Made by a program: the position numbers and the translations under genes. DNA of 64,000 nucleotides from Shewanella holmiensis (GTDB taxonomy: Bacteria > Pseudomonadota > Gammaproteobacteria > Enterobacterales > Shewanellaceae): the NCBI RefSeq assembly GCF_025370255.1, contig NZ_JAMTCD010000014.1, positions 44,291 through 108,290 on the forward strand, given 5' to 3'. This document shows, one piece after another, positions 27,727-35,704 of this stretch. A model generated the notes under the pieces. That model had not been told where the DNA came from, did not search any database, and saw only the letters and a program-made list of their open reading frames with translations. Every line of letters begins with the position of its first letter. Position 1 is the stretch's first letter.

Positions 27727-28020
27727 TTACGAGACGGAAGGAGGGGCGCGACTGTGATAATAAAACTGGCTGACAGATTCAAAATCAGAAAAAATAACTT
27801 CATCAACTTGATATTGTTGTTTTTGAATCGGAATAGAAAACGAAAAGGAAGTCAGTGTTTTGTTCAGCTGGTGCTGGTGGAAACACAAGGTACAGTGATG
27901 AGAATTTACACCATCTTGATGATGCTGGGCACTGTGATTTGACGCAGCAAAAGCCAATACCACCAATATGGCACAAAGCCAAATAGTAATATGTTGCTTC
28001 AACTGAATGCTCAATCTCAC
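27727..28020 (-). CDS. Small His/Cys envelope protein of the zinc-uptake cassette
   Basis: A 97-residue protein with one N-terminal hydrophobic segment (WLCAILVVLAFAA) followed by SNHSAQHHQDGVNSHHCTLCFHQHQLN, i.e. eight His and a C-x2-C, a strong candidate Zn2+ site. It resembles the DUF2946-like proteins annotated in Shewanella as zinc chaperones of an ABC-type zinc uptake system. The segment after the helix would face the periplasm, where it could pass zinc to the binding protein. The start is GTG, preceded by AGG at 7 nt. It is the first gene of the cassette; no convincing Zur box was seen upstream. Confidence 0.72.
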   Translation of the reverse strand: MRLSIQLKQHITIWLCAILVVLAFAASNHSAQHHQDGVNSHHCTLCFHQHQLNKTLTSFSFSIPIQKQQYQVDEVIFSDFESVSQFYYHSRAPPSVS

Positions 28021-28233
28021 AGATATACCTGAATCAGATGTGGTGGAATAAAGGCCACAATTCTAGAAGACCCGCAAAAAAAAGCAACCACTAGATTGTT
28101 ACAAATCACTTTTTGGCTGTTTTTGTGCAGTCACAGACAATTACACCAGCGGCCGCCGTGATTTAAGATAAACTTAAGCTCATATCCGTAAAATTGCAGC
28201 ATATTCTGGTAATTTGTAAGACGAGGACTGACC

Positions 28234-28359
28234 ATGGCTAACTTTCTACGTGAAAACATCGGCATTATCATCACTATGATCGTAATTGGTGTTGTTGTGC
28301 TAGGCGGAATTTATTGGGTTGAAGCATCCTTGGCTAGCCAAGAGCAGGTCATTTCCTGA
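28234..28359 (+). CDS. 41-residue single-span membrane peptide
   Basis: An open frame of 41 codons with ATG at 28234 and AGGA (28224-28227) 6 nt upstream. The peptide has a short charged N-terminus (MANFLRENIG), one long hydrophobic helix (IIITMIVIGVVVLGGIYWV) and a polar tail. The layout is typical of small regulatory or stabilising membrane peptides. It is convergent with the zinc-ribbon gene, whose stop lies 5 bp away. I do not recognise the family; the clear ribosome-binding site and helix support it being real. Confidence 0.6.
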   Translation: MANFLRENIGIIITMIVIGVVVLGGIYWVEASLASQEQVIS

Positions 28360-28364
28360 TTCTC

Positions 28365-28685
28365 TTATACATCTTGTGACGAGGCATCTTCTGGCGCCTC
28401 TATCAAAATTAAATGATCCATTATATGCATAACCCCAACCAATATCACTCCTAAGATAATTGTTGGGGTAACAATGTGCATCACGTTATCCATAAAATAT
28501 CCAGCTACTCCAGCAAAGGCTGCAATATAAAAGCCCGCTATTTTTCCTACAGTAAGACTTTTATGTCGTCCCAACCAAGCTTGACATTTAGGGCATTGAA
28601 TTTGCGCACCAATTCCCTTGCCACGGGTTTGAGTTACCTTTGCCACCGAAAAGCTTTTATGACAAAAAGCACACTGCAATAACAT
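28365..28685 (-). CDS. Zinc-ribbon membrane protein
   Basis: A 106-residue protein with an N-terminal zinc ribbon (C-A-F-C at 5-8 and C-P-K-C at 31-34) and two hydrophobic helices (IAGFYIAAFAGVAGYF and TPTIILGVILVGVMHIM). The ribbon is predicted on the cytoplasmic side. Such small ribbon-TM proteins are common and uncharacterised. I cannot assign a function. It stands alone, with a weak FNR-half-like sequence upstream that I did not consider significant. Confidence 0.72.
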   Translation of the reverse strand: MLLQCAFCHKSFSVAKVTQTRGKGIGAQIQCPKCQAWLGRHKSLTVGKIAGFYIAAFAGVAGYFMDNVMHIVTPTIILGVILVGVMHIMDHLILIEAPEDASSQDV

Positions 28686-28912
28686 ATTGAATCCTTTTGA
28701 TTAAATCTAATAATGATAATAACGTCCAACAAAGAGATACATGCATGCTTTTTCAATGGTGACGCCTGATCCTGCGGTGTATTATGCGGTAAACTTCGCG
28801 TTAATGCCAAAAGCTTATTGGTAATGCAATACAAACACTTTATGATTATTCCTATCAGTTTCTTATTTATAAAATCGGCTTAAATTCCAGACGATTCACA
28901 GGAAAAATCAAT

Positions 28913-30568
28913 ATGCGTAACATGGTTCTGACTCTAGGATTAACCCTAGCCTGCCTTTTCGGGGCAACTAACGTCAACGCTGAACCCCCTGCCATACCAG
29001 CACAAGCGACTGAGCAGGTATCTCAAGTCAGTGCTGATACTCAGCAAAAAATTGCATCGTTGACAGCAATGATCCAAGAAGATGTTAATTTATTACCTCA
29101 ATCGAAAGGTGAAATTAAATCTATTGCTGAATACAGAATTGAAAATAAAACCATAGAGTTACGCAGCATAATAGATGAGTTGGTCAAAGCTGAAAATATT
29201 GATTACGCCTTTGTGACCCCATTAGTGCAATCACAGCTCGCGTTTTTAGACAAAGTCGGTGATTACCTCAATAACGATATTATCCGTCTAAAAAGCTCAG
29301 TGACAAATTCAAGTGATGACGAAGCGATATTATTGCAAGTATCTGCACGTGAGTTTGAACGCGATCATTACCTTAAAGCTGAGTTACAAACCATCAATTG
29401 GGCTGAAAAGGTCAATATTGATGTCAGTAATATTAAACAAGCATTACGTCAAAGATTGATCGTTCGTGCGGATAAACTACAAAGCCTAGTGACCTACACT
29501 CAAAATGAATTGCAAAATGCTGTAGCCGAAGCGACCGCTGCTGGTAAAGACATTAGTGCAGAACAAAAAATGCGAGTGACTAGTTTAAAAGAACGCCTCA
29601 AGCAAAACAGTACCAGTTTATCTATTGCTGCTGAACTGCTAGACCAGTTTCAAATCGACACCGCACATATAAAGCAAACCCTGTTCAGCGTGTCGGGCGA
29701 TATTACTCAAGATGTATTGAACTTTAATGTAGCTTCAAGCCTAATTGAAGATTGGATGAATGTTGCTAAAGATCAAGCGCTAGACAATGGCCCAAGTGTG
29801 ACATTCAAAATTGTGGTCTTTACCTTAATCATTTTCTTAAGCAGTCTGGTTGCTAAGGTCGTAACACGTATCGCCACTAAAGCGGTTAGCTCGTCAAAAC
29901 TTAGATTTAGTAAGCTATTACAAGATTTCTTTATTTCATTATCCAGTAAAGCCATATTTGCCATTGGTTTATTAGTCGCATTATCTCAACTTGGGTTTGA
30001 ATTGGGACCATTATTAGCCGGTTTTGGTATTGCGGGTGTGATTATTGGTTTTGCATTACAAGATACGTTATCTAACTTTGCATCGGGCATGATGATCCTT
30101 ATTTATCGTCCATTCGATGTGGGTGATTTAATCAATGCAGCTGGTGTAACAGGCCGAGTGAGTCACATGAGCTTAGTATCTACCACAATTAAAACATTGG
30201 ATAACCAACGTCTGATTGTGCCTAACAACAAGATTTGGGGCGATACTATCAATAACATCACCGCCGAACATCAGCGCCGTGTAGATTTGGTTTTTGGTAT
30301 CAGTTATAGCGATAACATTGAACATGCTGAAACCATTTTAAAGGACATTGTTGAGCAACACCCTAAAGTACAAGCCACTCCTGAACCTATTGTTAAGCTG
30401 CATACGCTAGGTGAATCCTCTGTCGACTTTATTGTTAGACCCTGGGTTTCGCCAGATGATTACTGGGATGTATATTGGGATATCACACGCGCGGTGAAAA
30501 TGCGCTTTGATGCTGAAGGCATTAGCATTCCATTCCCACAACGCGATGTACATATTTATCAAAAATAG
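28913..30568 (+). CDS. Mechanosensitive channel, MscS family
   Basis: A 551-residue protein with a signal peptide (…NVNA|EPP), a roughly 240-residue helical, coiled-coil-rich periplasmic domain, then the MscS core. Three C-terminal helices start near residue 297 (FKIVVFTLIIFLSSLVAKV), and the pore-lining TM3 is LLAGFGIAGVIIGFALQDTLSNFASGMMILI with the expected Gly/Ala packing. The beta and alpha/beta vestibule follows (RPFDVGDLI…, DNQRLIVPNNKIWG). It should open on membrane tension during hypo-osmotic shock. AGGA precedes the ATG. It is followed by a 9-bp hairpin (30579-30610) without a T run. Confidence 0.92.
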   Translation: MRNMVLTLGLTLACLFGATNVNAEPPAIPAQATEQVSQVSADTQQKIASLTAMIQEDVNLLPQSKGEIKSIAEYRIENKTIELRSIIDELVKAENIDYAFVTPLVQSQLAFLDKVGDYLNNDIIRLKSSVTNSSDDEAILLQVSAREFERDHYLKAELQTINWAEKVNIDVSNIKQALRQRLIVRADKLQSLVTYTQNELQNAVAEATAAGKDISAEQKMRVTSLKERLKQNSTSLSIAAELLDQFQIDTAHIKQTLFSVSGDITQDVLNFNVASSLIEDWMNVAKDQALDNGPSVTFKIVVFTLIIFLSSLVAKVVTRIATKAVSSSKLRFSKLLQDFFISLSSKAIFAIGLLVALSQLGFELGPLLAGFGIAGVIIGFALQDTLSNFASGMMILIYRPFDVGDLINAAGVTGRVSHMSLVSTTIKTLDNQRLIVPNNKIWGDTINNITAEHQRRVDLVFGISYSDNIEHAETILKDIVEQHPKVQATPEPIVKLHTLGESSVDFIVRPWVSPDDYWDVYWDITRAVKMRFDAEGISIPFPQRDVHIYQK

Positions 30569-30578
30569 GGTTACTGAA

Positions 30579-30610
30579 CCTCAATAGGCATTGATATTCT
30601 TCTATTGAGG
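30579..30610 (+). other. Hairpin after the MscS-family gene
   Basis: Perfect 9-bp inverted repeat, cctcaatag (30579-30587) / ctattgagg (30602-30610). No T run follows, so it may be a weak or Rho-assisted terminator. Confidence 0.5.
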
Positions 30611-30692
30611 TAATACAAGACATAGATAGATATTCCGCACCCATTTTTTAATGGGTGTGTTCATTATTAAGCCACTCAAGTTAGGGGATGAC

Positions 30693-31583
30693 ATGATAGC
30701 TTCTCATTTTGAATTCTCAGGTTTTGTCGCTGGATTTTGGCGGATGAATGCTTGGAACATGAATGTTCAACAACGCCTGACATTGATAGAGCAGTATCTA
30801 GAATTAGATGTAACGAGTATGGATCACGCCGATATTTACGGCGTATATGAATGTGAGTCATTATTTGGTGAAGCACTAGCTATCGCGCCACATCTGCGAG
30901 ATAAAATGCAAATTATCAGCAAATGCGGCATTAAGCCCATGTTTGGTGGCTTTGATAATCGTTATGTAAACCACTACGACACCAGTAAACAACATATCAT
31001 TACGAGTGTTGAGCGCTCGTTAACCTCACTTAACACCGATTATTTAGACGCATTACTTATCCATCGACCCGATCCATTAATGCAAGCGGATGAAGTTGCT
31101 GAAGCTTTTCTTCAATTAAAAAACCAGGGCAAAGTAAAGCATTTCGGTGTATCTAACTTTTTGCCACAGCAATTTAATTTATTGCAGTCTAAATTAAGTT
31201 TCCCGCTTATCACCAACCAAGTTGAAGTTTCAGTTCAATGCTTGACGCATATCCACGATGGCGTGCTAGATCAATGTCAGCAATTAGGTATTCGACCTAT
31301 GGCCTGGTCATGTTTAGGTGGTGGGGAGTTATTCAGTGCTCAAACAGAACAAGCCGTGAGATTAAGAAACTGTTTAACCTTAATTGCTGAACAAGTCGGC
31401 GCTAAAGATATTAGCCAAGTTATTTATGCTTGGATAAAAATGTTGCCGAGTCAACCTGTACCTATTATTGGTAGTGGTAATATTGAACGTATTCGCACCG
31501 CTGTCGCTTCAGATAACCTCACTTTGGATAAGCAACAGTGGTTTAGTATATGGCAAGCCTCTACGGGACACAGTGTGCCCTAG
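30693..31583 (+). CDS. Aldo/keto reductase, YdhF-like
   Basis: A 296-residue NADPH-dependent oxidoreductase of the AKR fold. The catalytic tetrad is visible: Asp44 and Tyr49 in DHADIYG, Lys77 in IISKCG, and His in LLIHRPDPL. The C-terminal cofactor segment PVPIIGSGNIERI is typical. The frame is open from an ATG at 30651, but that codon has no Shine-Dalgarno; the ATG at 30693 has AGGGG 6 nt upstream and begins at the usual family start (MIASHFEFSGFVAGFWR). The natural substrate is unknown. Confidence 0.88.
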   Translation: MIASHFEFSGFVAGFWRMNAWNMNVQQRLTLIEQYLELDVTSMDHADIYGVYECESLFGEALAIAPHLRDKMQIISKCGIKPMFGGFDNRYVNHYDTSKQHIITSVERSLTSLNTDYLDALLIHRPDPLMQADEVAEAFLQLKNQGKVKHFGVSNFLPQQFNLLQSKLSFPLITNQVEVSVQCLTHIHDGVLDQCQQLGIRPMAWSCLGGGELFSAQTEQAVRLRNCLTLIAEQVGAKDISQVIYAWIKMLPSQPVPIIGSGNIERIRTAVASDNLTLDKQQWFSIWQASTGHSVP

Positions 31584-31589
31584 CCAATA

Positions 31590-31628
31590 AAAAAACACCC
31601 TATCGACCATGTCGGTAGAGTGCTTTTT
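31590..31628. terminator. Bidirectional terminator (aldo/keto reductase and MaoC-like genes)
   Basis: An imperfect stem (cac-cta-cga with tcg-tag-gtg pairing, two non-canonical positions) flanked by an A run on the left and a T run on the right, between convergent genes. Confidence 0.75.
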
Positions 31629-31650
31629 AAAACAAATAATCTAATCAAAT

Positions 31651-32520
31651 CTAATCTAAATAGGTCATTTGTCCATATAAATGTGGGCGTTTAGCTTTGA
31701 CATCTCGCATCTCAAAACGCTTACCGTTTTCTAGAGACTCATATGCAAAGGTGACTTCAGAGGGCATAAATACCGGTAGTTTAAATTCCACTTCAACCTT
31801 AAAAGGTCGCTCGCCAACAAACTGCATCAAATGCGCCATACATCTTGCTTTAGACCACATGCCATGGGCAAGCACTCTTTCAAACCCAAAACGTTTTGAC
31901 AATAATGGGTGCAAGTGAATTAAATTATAATCCCCAGAGGCTTTTGCATAGTTACGCCCAAGGTCTTCGGTTAAACGCCATTGCTGCACATCATTCCAGA
32001 CCATATCCGATGCGCGGGGCGGACGAGGACGACGTTTTGCCGATTCAATGCGATATAAATAAGTTGAATGCGCCTGCCACACCAGTTCATCACCTACATA
32101 GATATTCGACTCCAGCACAAACTCTAAGCCAGCATCGGTTTCGGTGCTGTTCAGTAGCTGGCATTGAACCGAAAAAACTTCATTACAATTAACAGGTCTA
32201 AATACACTAATACTGTTTTTAAGGTGGATCATACCTAACAAAGGAAAGGTAATCGCTTTATGGGTAAATATCACTGCATGCAATCTAAAAGCCTGCACAT
32301 AAAGGTATGTCGGTGGTACGACTTTGCCATTAAAATCAAAACCACACACGTTGGCGTATTGACGGATCTTATCGTCAGATAACATTACATTATCAGCTTG
32401 TATCGCAATACTTGGCAGTGGTTTTTGATCCCAACCAGGCTTACGACTAAAAAATATTTTACGATAAAGTGTAAAAAGCGAAGGCATCGCTTTTAAATCC
32501 ATTTTGTAATCGAAACTCAA
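31651..32520 (-). CDS. MaoC-like (hot-dog fold) acyl-CoA dehydratase-type protein
   Basis: A 289-residue protein with two hot-dog halves. The C-terminal half carries the hydratase-2-like segment YAKASGDYNLIHLHPLLSKRFGF followed by LAHGMWS, which holds the Asp and His of the MaoC active site (Asp in SGDYNLIH, His in IHLHP). The family hydrates or dehydrates 3-hydroxyacyl-CoA or -ACP. The start is TTG at 32520 with AAAAGGG about 8 nt upstream; an in-frame ATG at 32502 is a possible alternative. It is divergent from cmoM across a region with several palindromes. Confidence 0.83.
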   Translation of the reverse strand: MSFDYKMDLKAMPSLFTLYRKIFFSRKPGWDQKPLPSIAIQADNVMLSDDKIRQYANVCGFDFNGKVVPPTYLYVQAFRLHAVIFTHKAITFPLLGMIHLKNSISVFRPVNCNEVFSVQCQLLNSTETDAGLEFVLESNIYVGDELVWQAHSTYLYRIESAKRRPRPPRASDMVWNDVQQWRLTEDLGRNYAKASGDYNLIHLHPLLSKRFGFERVLAHGMWSKARCMAHLMQFVGERPFKVEVEFKLPVFMPSEVTFAYESLENGKRFEMRDVKAKRPHLYGQMTYLD

Positions 32521-32542
32521 CGTGTATACCCTTTTTCAAAAC

Positions 32543-32645
32543 GGCGCTGTTTGCGCCACAATGATGCATTATAACGCAGAATTTCATCAAAATTGAAATT
32601 GTTAGCACAATACAAGCGCAATTATATTAATCAAAGTTAACTTTG
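32543..32645. promoter_or_regulatory. Three inverted repeats in the MaoC/cmoM divergent region
   Basis: GGCGC-tgttt-GCGCC (32543-32557), AATTTCA-N7-TGAAATT (32580-32600) and the perfect 14-bp palindrome CAAAGTTAACTTTG (32632-32645). The last is the best operator candidate; no regulator can be named from sequence. Confidence 0.5.
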
Positions 32646-32737
32646 CGGTCATATTTCACTTTACCGATTATATTTTGCTTTACCGACTAATAATGTCGTA
32701 GCAAAATAGCGCTTCTTTTTACTAATGAAATGCTGCA

Positions 32738-33505
32738 GTGCAAGATAAAAACTTCGATAAACTGAGTCAGAAATTTGCTAAAAATATTTACGGCACACCA
32801 AAAGGTGAAATCAGAGCCGCTGTATTGTGGCGCGATCTTGCACCGCAGATAGCAGCCTTAAGTGATAAACCACTGCGTATTCTTGATGCTGGCGGTGGGT
32901 TTGGTTTTCTCAGCCAAAAACTGGCGGCAATGGGGCACGAAGTCGTGTTGTGCGATATTTCAGAGCAAATGCTTGCCCAAGCAAAACAACAAATCGAGGC
33001 GTCTGAGGTGCAACTCAATATTACCTTAGTCCATAGCCCCATTCAGGCTCTTAGTTCTGCACAGCACGGTCAATTCGATATCATCTTATGTCATGCTGTG
33101 GCTGAATGGCTAATAGATGCCAAAACCACGTTACAGGGGTTATTGACCTTATTAAAACCGCAAGGCCTATTTTCATTGATGTTTTATAACAAAGAAGCCA
33201 TGCGTTTTCACAGCCTTGTGTCAGGCAATTTCGACTATGTTATGCGTGATATGAAAGTCAAAAAGAAGGTGGGATTAACCCCAACACACCCATTGTATAT
33301 TGAGGATGTGCGTCAGTGGTTTAATCAATGGCAGCTTACAATGATATGCCAGTCGGGTGTCAGAGTGATCAATGATTATTTAAAGCATCATTTACCCCCA
33401 AATTTTGATACTCAGCAGTTAATAGAGATGGAGTTGCTTTATTCACAGCGAGAGCCCTACTTATCGCTGGGTCGCTATGTGCACTTTTTAGCTAAAAATC
33501 CCTAA
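32738..33505 (+). CDS. cmoM: tRNA 5-carboxymethoxyuridine methyltransferase CmoM
   Basis: A 255-residue class I SAM methyltransferase that converts cmo5U34 to mcmo5U34 in certain tRNAs. The N-terminus (MQDKNFDKLSQKFAKNIYGTPKGEIR) closely follows E. coli CmoM (SmtA). SAM motif I is LDAGGGFGFLS and motif II ends at VVLCDIS. The start codon is GTG at 32738; upstream ATGs are out of frame, and the Shine-Dalgarno is weak, so translation may be modest. It ends 10 bp from the convergent cheD stop. Confidence 0.92.
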   Translation: MQDKNFDKLSQKFAKNIYGTPKGEIRAAVLWRDLAPQIAALSDKPLRILDAGGGFGFLSQKLAAMGHEVVLCDISEQMLAQAKQQIEASEVQLNITLVHSPIQALSSAQHGQFDIILCHAVAEWLIDAKTTLQGLLTLLKPQGLFSLMFYNKEAMRFHSLVSGNFDYVMRDMKVKKKVGLTPTHPLYIEDVRQWFNQWQLTMICQSGVRVINDYLKHHLPPNFDTQQLIEMELLYSQREPYLSLGRYVHFLAKNP

Positions 33506-33515
33506 GCGATTTAAC

Positions 33516-34139
33516 TTAAAACAACTCGATATCATTTTGTGTGCTTTGATCATTTTTATCTAATGCTTGCAGGTAATCTTGCTCCTGATGATTCACTTTA
33601 GACACAATACTCATTGGCAGCGACTTCATCAGAGCTTTACCTGATAAAGGGTGAAATAACACTTTACGAGGCAAAATCCCGCCCATATCTTCACTGACAA
33701 TAGGGATATTTTCTAAGCCAAGGTAATGCCGTACAAAATCAATATTGGCCTGGCCTATTTGTATACTAATATGCGGCGTCATTTGCGCGCCGCCAAACAC
33801 TTTGGCCTGTAAGCGTTTTCGACTGCCCCCCTTAGACATGATGGCGTTAATTAATTGCTCCATAGCCCAATTACCATAACGGCAAGAAAAACTGGTTAAC
33901 TCTTTCCACTCATTTTGCGAGCGCTTTTCTGGGACTAAAAAATGATTCAACCCGCCCACGCCAGCAACAGGATCCCAAATACAGGCGGCAACGCACGAGC
34001 CTAATCGAGTATAAATAAGTTCATCTGCTTGAGAGATATAAAACTCGCCTGGATCAACTCGAATAATAGGTTGATGACCACTCAAACCCACCTGACTCTT
34101 TGACGATACTCTCAGTTGATGGTTTAGTTCTTGAGGCAT
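33516..34139 (-). CDS. cheD: Chemoreceptor glutamine deamidase CheD
   Basis: A 207-residue protein. CheD deamidates specific Gln residues in methyl-accepting chemotaxis proteins and in some species binds CheC. The catalytic residues are visible: Cys49 in LGSCVAACIWD and His66 in GGLNHFLVP, with VFGGAQM and the downstream Thr region present. AAGGAAA precedes the ATG. No other chemotaxis gene lies beside it. A CheC-like domain occurs elsewhere in this window at 21258, but a direct link is speculation. Confidence 0.93.
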   Translation of the reverse strand: MPQELNHQLRVSSKSQVGLSGHQPIIRVDPGEFYISQADELIYTRLGSCVAACIWDPVAGVGGLNHFLVPEKRSQNEWKELTSFSCRYGNWAMEQLINAIMSKGGSRKRLQAKVFGGAQMTPHISIQIGQANIDFVRHYLGLENIPIVSEDMGGILPRKVLFHPLSGKALMKSLPMSIVSKVNHQEQDYLQALDKNDQSTQNDIELF

Positions 34140-34169
34140 GTAATTTCCTTAACAACTAGGCTTAACAGA

Positions 34170-35117
34170 CTAAATGCAACGCTGTTGCCAACAGGCCTGT
34201 ACTGTCGCCCCTTGTTGACGCAATAAATCAGGTATATTTTGTTGCCCTACTAAATGACCAGCTCCAATAATAAAGAATAGTTGCTCATCTGATTGTTGCT
34301 GCATCATCAGTAACATTTTATCGCTCATACTATGATTTCGTTGCCACAATAACTTACTTAACAGTTCATCTTCATCACCCGCTTGCTGTTCCATAATAGC
34401 GGCTAACCCGACCTCATCTCCTGTTCGCCAGGCTTGAATTAATTCGATCATTTCATGATCGGTAGCATTAACCGCTTCATCGAGCATTTGTAACTGTGTT
34501 TTTTCTTTAAAAGAGGAAATAAGTTCAAATTGGAAGGCCACACTTTCCAATTCGAGTAATGCTTTTGATTGGCGGTTAGCAGAAAATGTAGCATCAACCC
34601 CCTGCTCAGCGGTATAACCTAAACCAGCAAAACGTACCATGCTAATCTGTGCCGCTTGTAGCCACGGAGCAAAGGGTTGAATAGCGTTACACAAAGGCTG
34701 CATTTTTTGACAGTAATGAGCAGTGTTTTGCTGTGCTTTTTGCTGCATCTCTGGTGATGCTGTGCCGTATTGTGCCAACAGACTTACCGTATCGGCTTTT
34801 TCTATATCAGCCTCAATCACCAAAGCGGTACTATTGGCGAAAGCTTTCTCGATTGGCGAAGCCATAGGATAAAAATCAGCTTTACCGACATGAATAGATC
34901 CAAGTAAGAAGGCGTATTGCCCATGCCAGCTGATTTTATAAAATGGCGGTTTGTCTTCAGGTGCAGCACTGGCAGAAAATGGCACGCTAAGTATGGCGAA
35001 TATCAGCCATAAAACTAGCTTGCCTTGCATCATAAAATTTAGGACATCACGGCCAATGCAATGCTTTAAAGTGATCTTCATATTTAAACAATTGCGTATT
35101 TTCCTTGTTGCATCCAT
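34170..35117 (-). CDS. TraB/GumN family protein
   Basis: A 315-residue protein of the TraB/GumN (Tiki-related) family. The family motif GxxH appears in FLLGSIHVGKADFYP, and a second His near the C-terminus occurs in FFIIGAGHLVGQQNIP; members are predicted metal-dependent peptidases. A hydrophobic stretch at about 33-51 (LVLWLIFAILSVPFSASA) looks like a signal peptide or anchor with an unusually long N-region. The start is uncertain: the ATG at 35117 has AAGG upstream, while in-frame ATGs at 35081 or 35033 would give a more typical signal peptide but lack a Shine-Dalgarno. Confidence 0.8.
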   Translation of the reverse strand: MDATRKIRNCLNMKITLKHCIGRDVLNFMMQGKLVLWLIFAILSVPFSASAAPEDKPPFYKISWHGQYAFLLGSIHVGKADFYPMASPIEKAFANSTALVIEADIEKADTVSLLAQYGTASPEMQQKAQQNTAHYCQKMQPLCNAIQPFAPWLQAAQISMVRFAGLGYTAEQGVDATFSANRQSKALLELESVAFQFELISSFKEKTQLQMLDEAVNATDHEMIELIQAWRTGDEVGLAAIMEQQAGDEDELLSKLLWQRNHSMSDKMLLMMQQQSDEQLFFIIGAGHLVGQQNIPDLLRQQGATVQACWQQRCI

Positions 35118-35167
35118 TGCTGAACCTTATAATTTACTAAAATGTGCCGTTAGATTTAGAGATGTAT

Positions 35168-35479
35168 ATGCCGTATACCAAAGTCATGCAACAGTTAAAA
35201 GAAAACCTCCAGGTCGCTTACAGACAAGCGATTGACTGTGATAATCGTTTAGATGAACTTCGCAAGGCTGGACATGGTAAGTTTGTCGCTATTTTTAATG
35301 AAGAACAAGGGTTTACTCAAAAAAGTAATCGTTTCTTACCCTATGTACAAGAACTTGCTACGGAGTTTGAAACTATGCAAGAAAGTGTCCATACCGCACC
35401 AGAAACATTAGAAGCGTTTGTAAAAAAGTTGGCAATGCTGTTACAAACATTACAAGCCTTTAAACTACAAAGTAAATAG
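35168..35479 (+). CDS. Conserved small helical protein of unknown function
   Basis: About 103 residues from the ATG at 35168 (MPYTKVMQQLKENL), largely alpha-helical with no signal peptide, membrane segment or Cys. AGAGA at 35158-35162 is 5 nt upstream of this ATG; in-frame alternatives are ATG 35162 and GTG 35144. The protein has a charged, coiled-coil-like pattern (…DCDNRLDELRKAGHGKF…, …LATEFETMQESVH…). I do not recognise a characterised family. It is divergent from the TraB/GumN gene with a very short shared promoter region. Confidence 0.65.
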   Translation: MPYTKVMQQLKENLQVAYRQAIDCDNRLDELRKAGHGKFVAIFNEEQGFTQKSNRFLPYVQELATEFETMQESVHTAPETLEAFVKKLAMLLQTLQAFKLQSK

Positions 35480-35660
35480 TTTTATTCCTGCAATGTATAA
35501 ACATTGCAGGATACAGGGTGAGATCGCGAATACTTTCCGTTCAATTAGTGGAAGTTTATTAATCGAATAATCAACTGCATGGACGCAGTTTTTAAGCCAT
35601 AATGGATGATTTTACGGCGTTTCGTTTAATAAATTTTCACGCTTTGTATAAAATCCAATC

Positions 35661-35678
35661 ACTCATGCGGTAGCCCTG
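35661..35678. repeat. IS-end-like 18-bp sequence, copy 1
   Basis: actcatgcggtagccctg differs by one base from 37163-37180, in the same orientation. The reverse complement begins CAGGGC, as expected of an ISAs1-type terminal repeat. It lies just beyond the 3' end of the outer-membrane protein gene. Confidence 0.55.
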
Positions 35679-35704
35679 TCAATTACACACCTAAATCCGT
35701 TTAG

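Noticed and set aside
27721..27942. Plus-strand open frame opposite the small His/Cys protein
   Set aside because: It is antisense to a gene with clear protein features and has no plausible start signal; its composition reflects the opposite strand.
28021..28233. Possible Zur operator upstream of the zinc cassette (a TTGTTACAAATC-like stretch near 28095)
   Set aside because: Symmetry is imperfect and it does not match the Zur consensus well enough; the same 14-mer start also occurs upstream of porin 2 (3536-3549), as expected by chance in AT-rich DNA.
28686..28715. FNR-like sequence TTGAT-TAAA-TCTAA upstream of the zinc-ribbon gene
   Set aside because: Only one half-site matches; the other arm has two mismatches.
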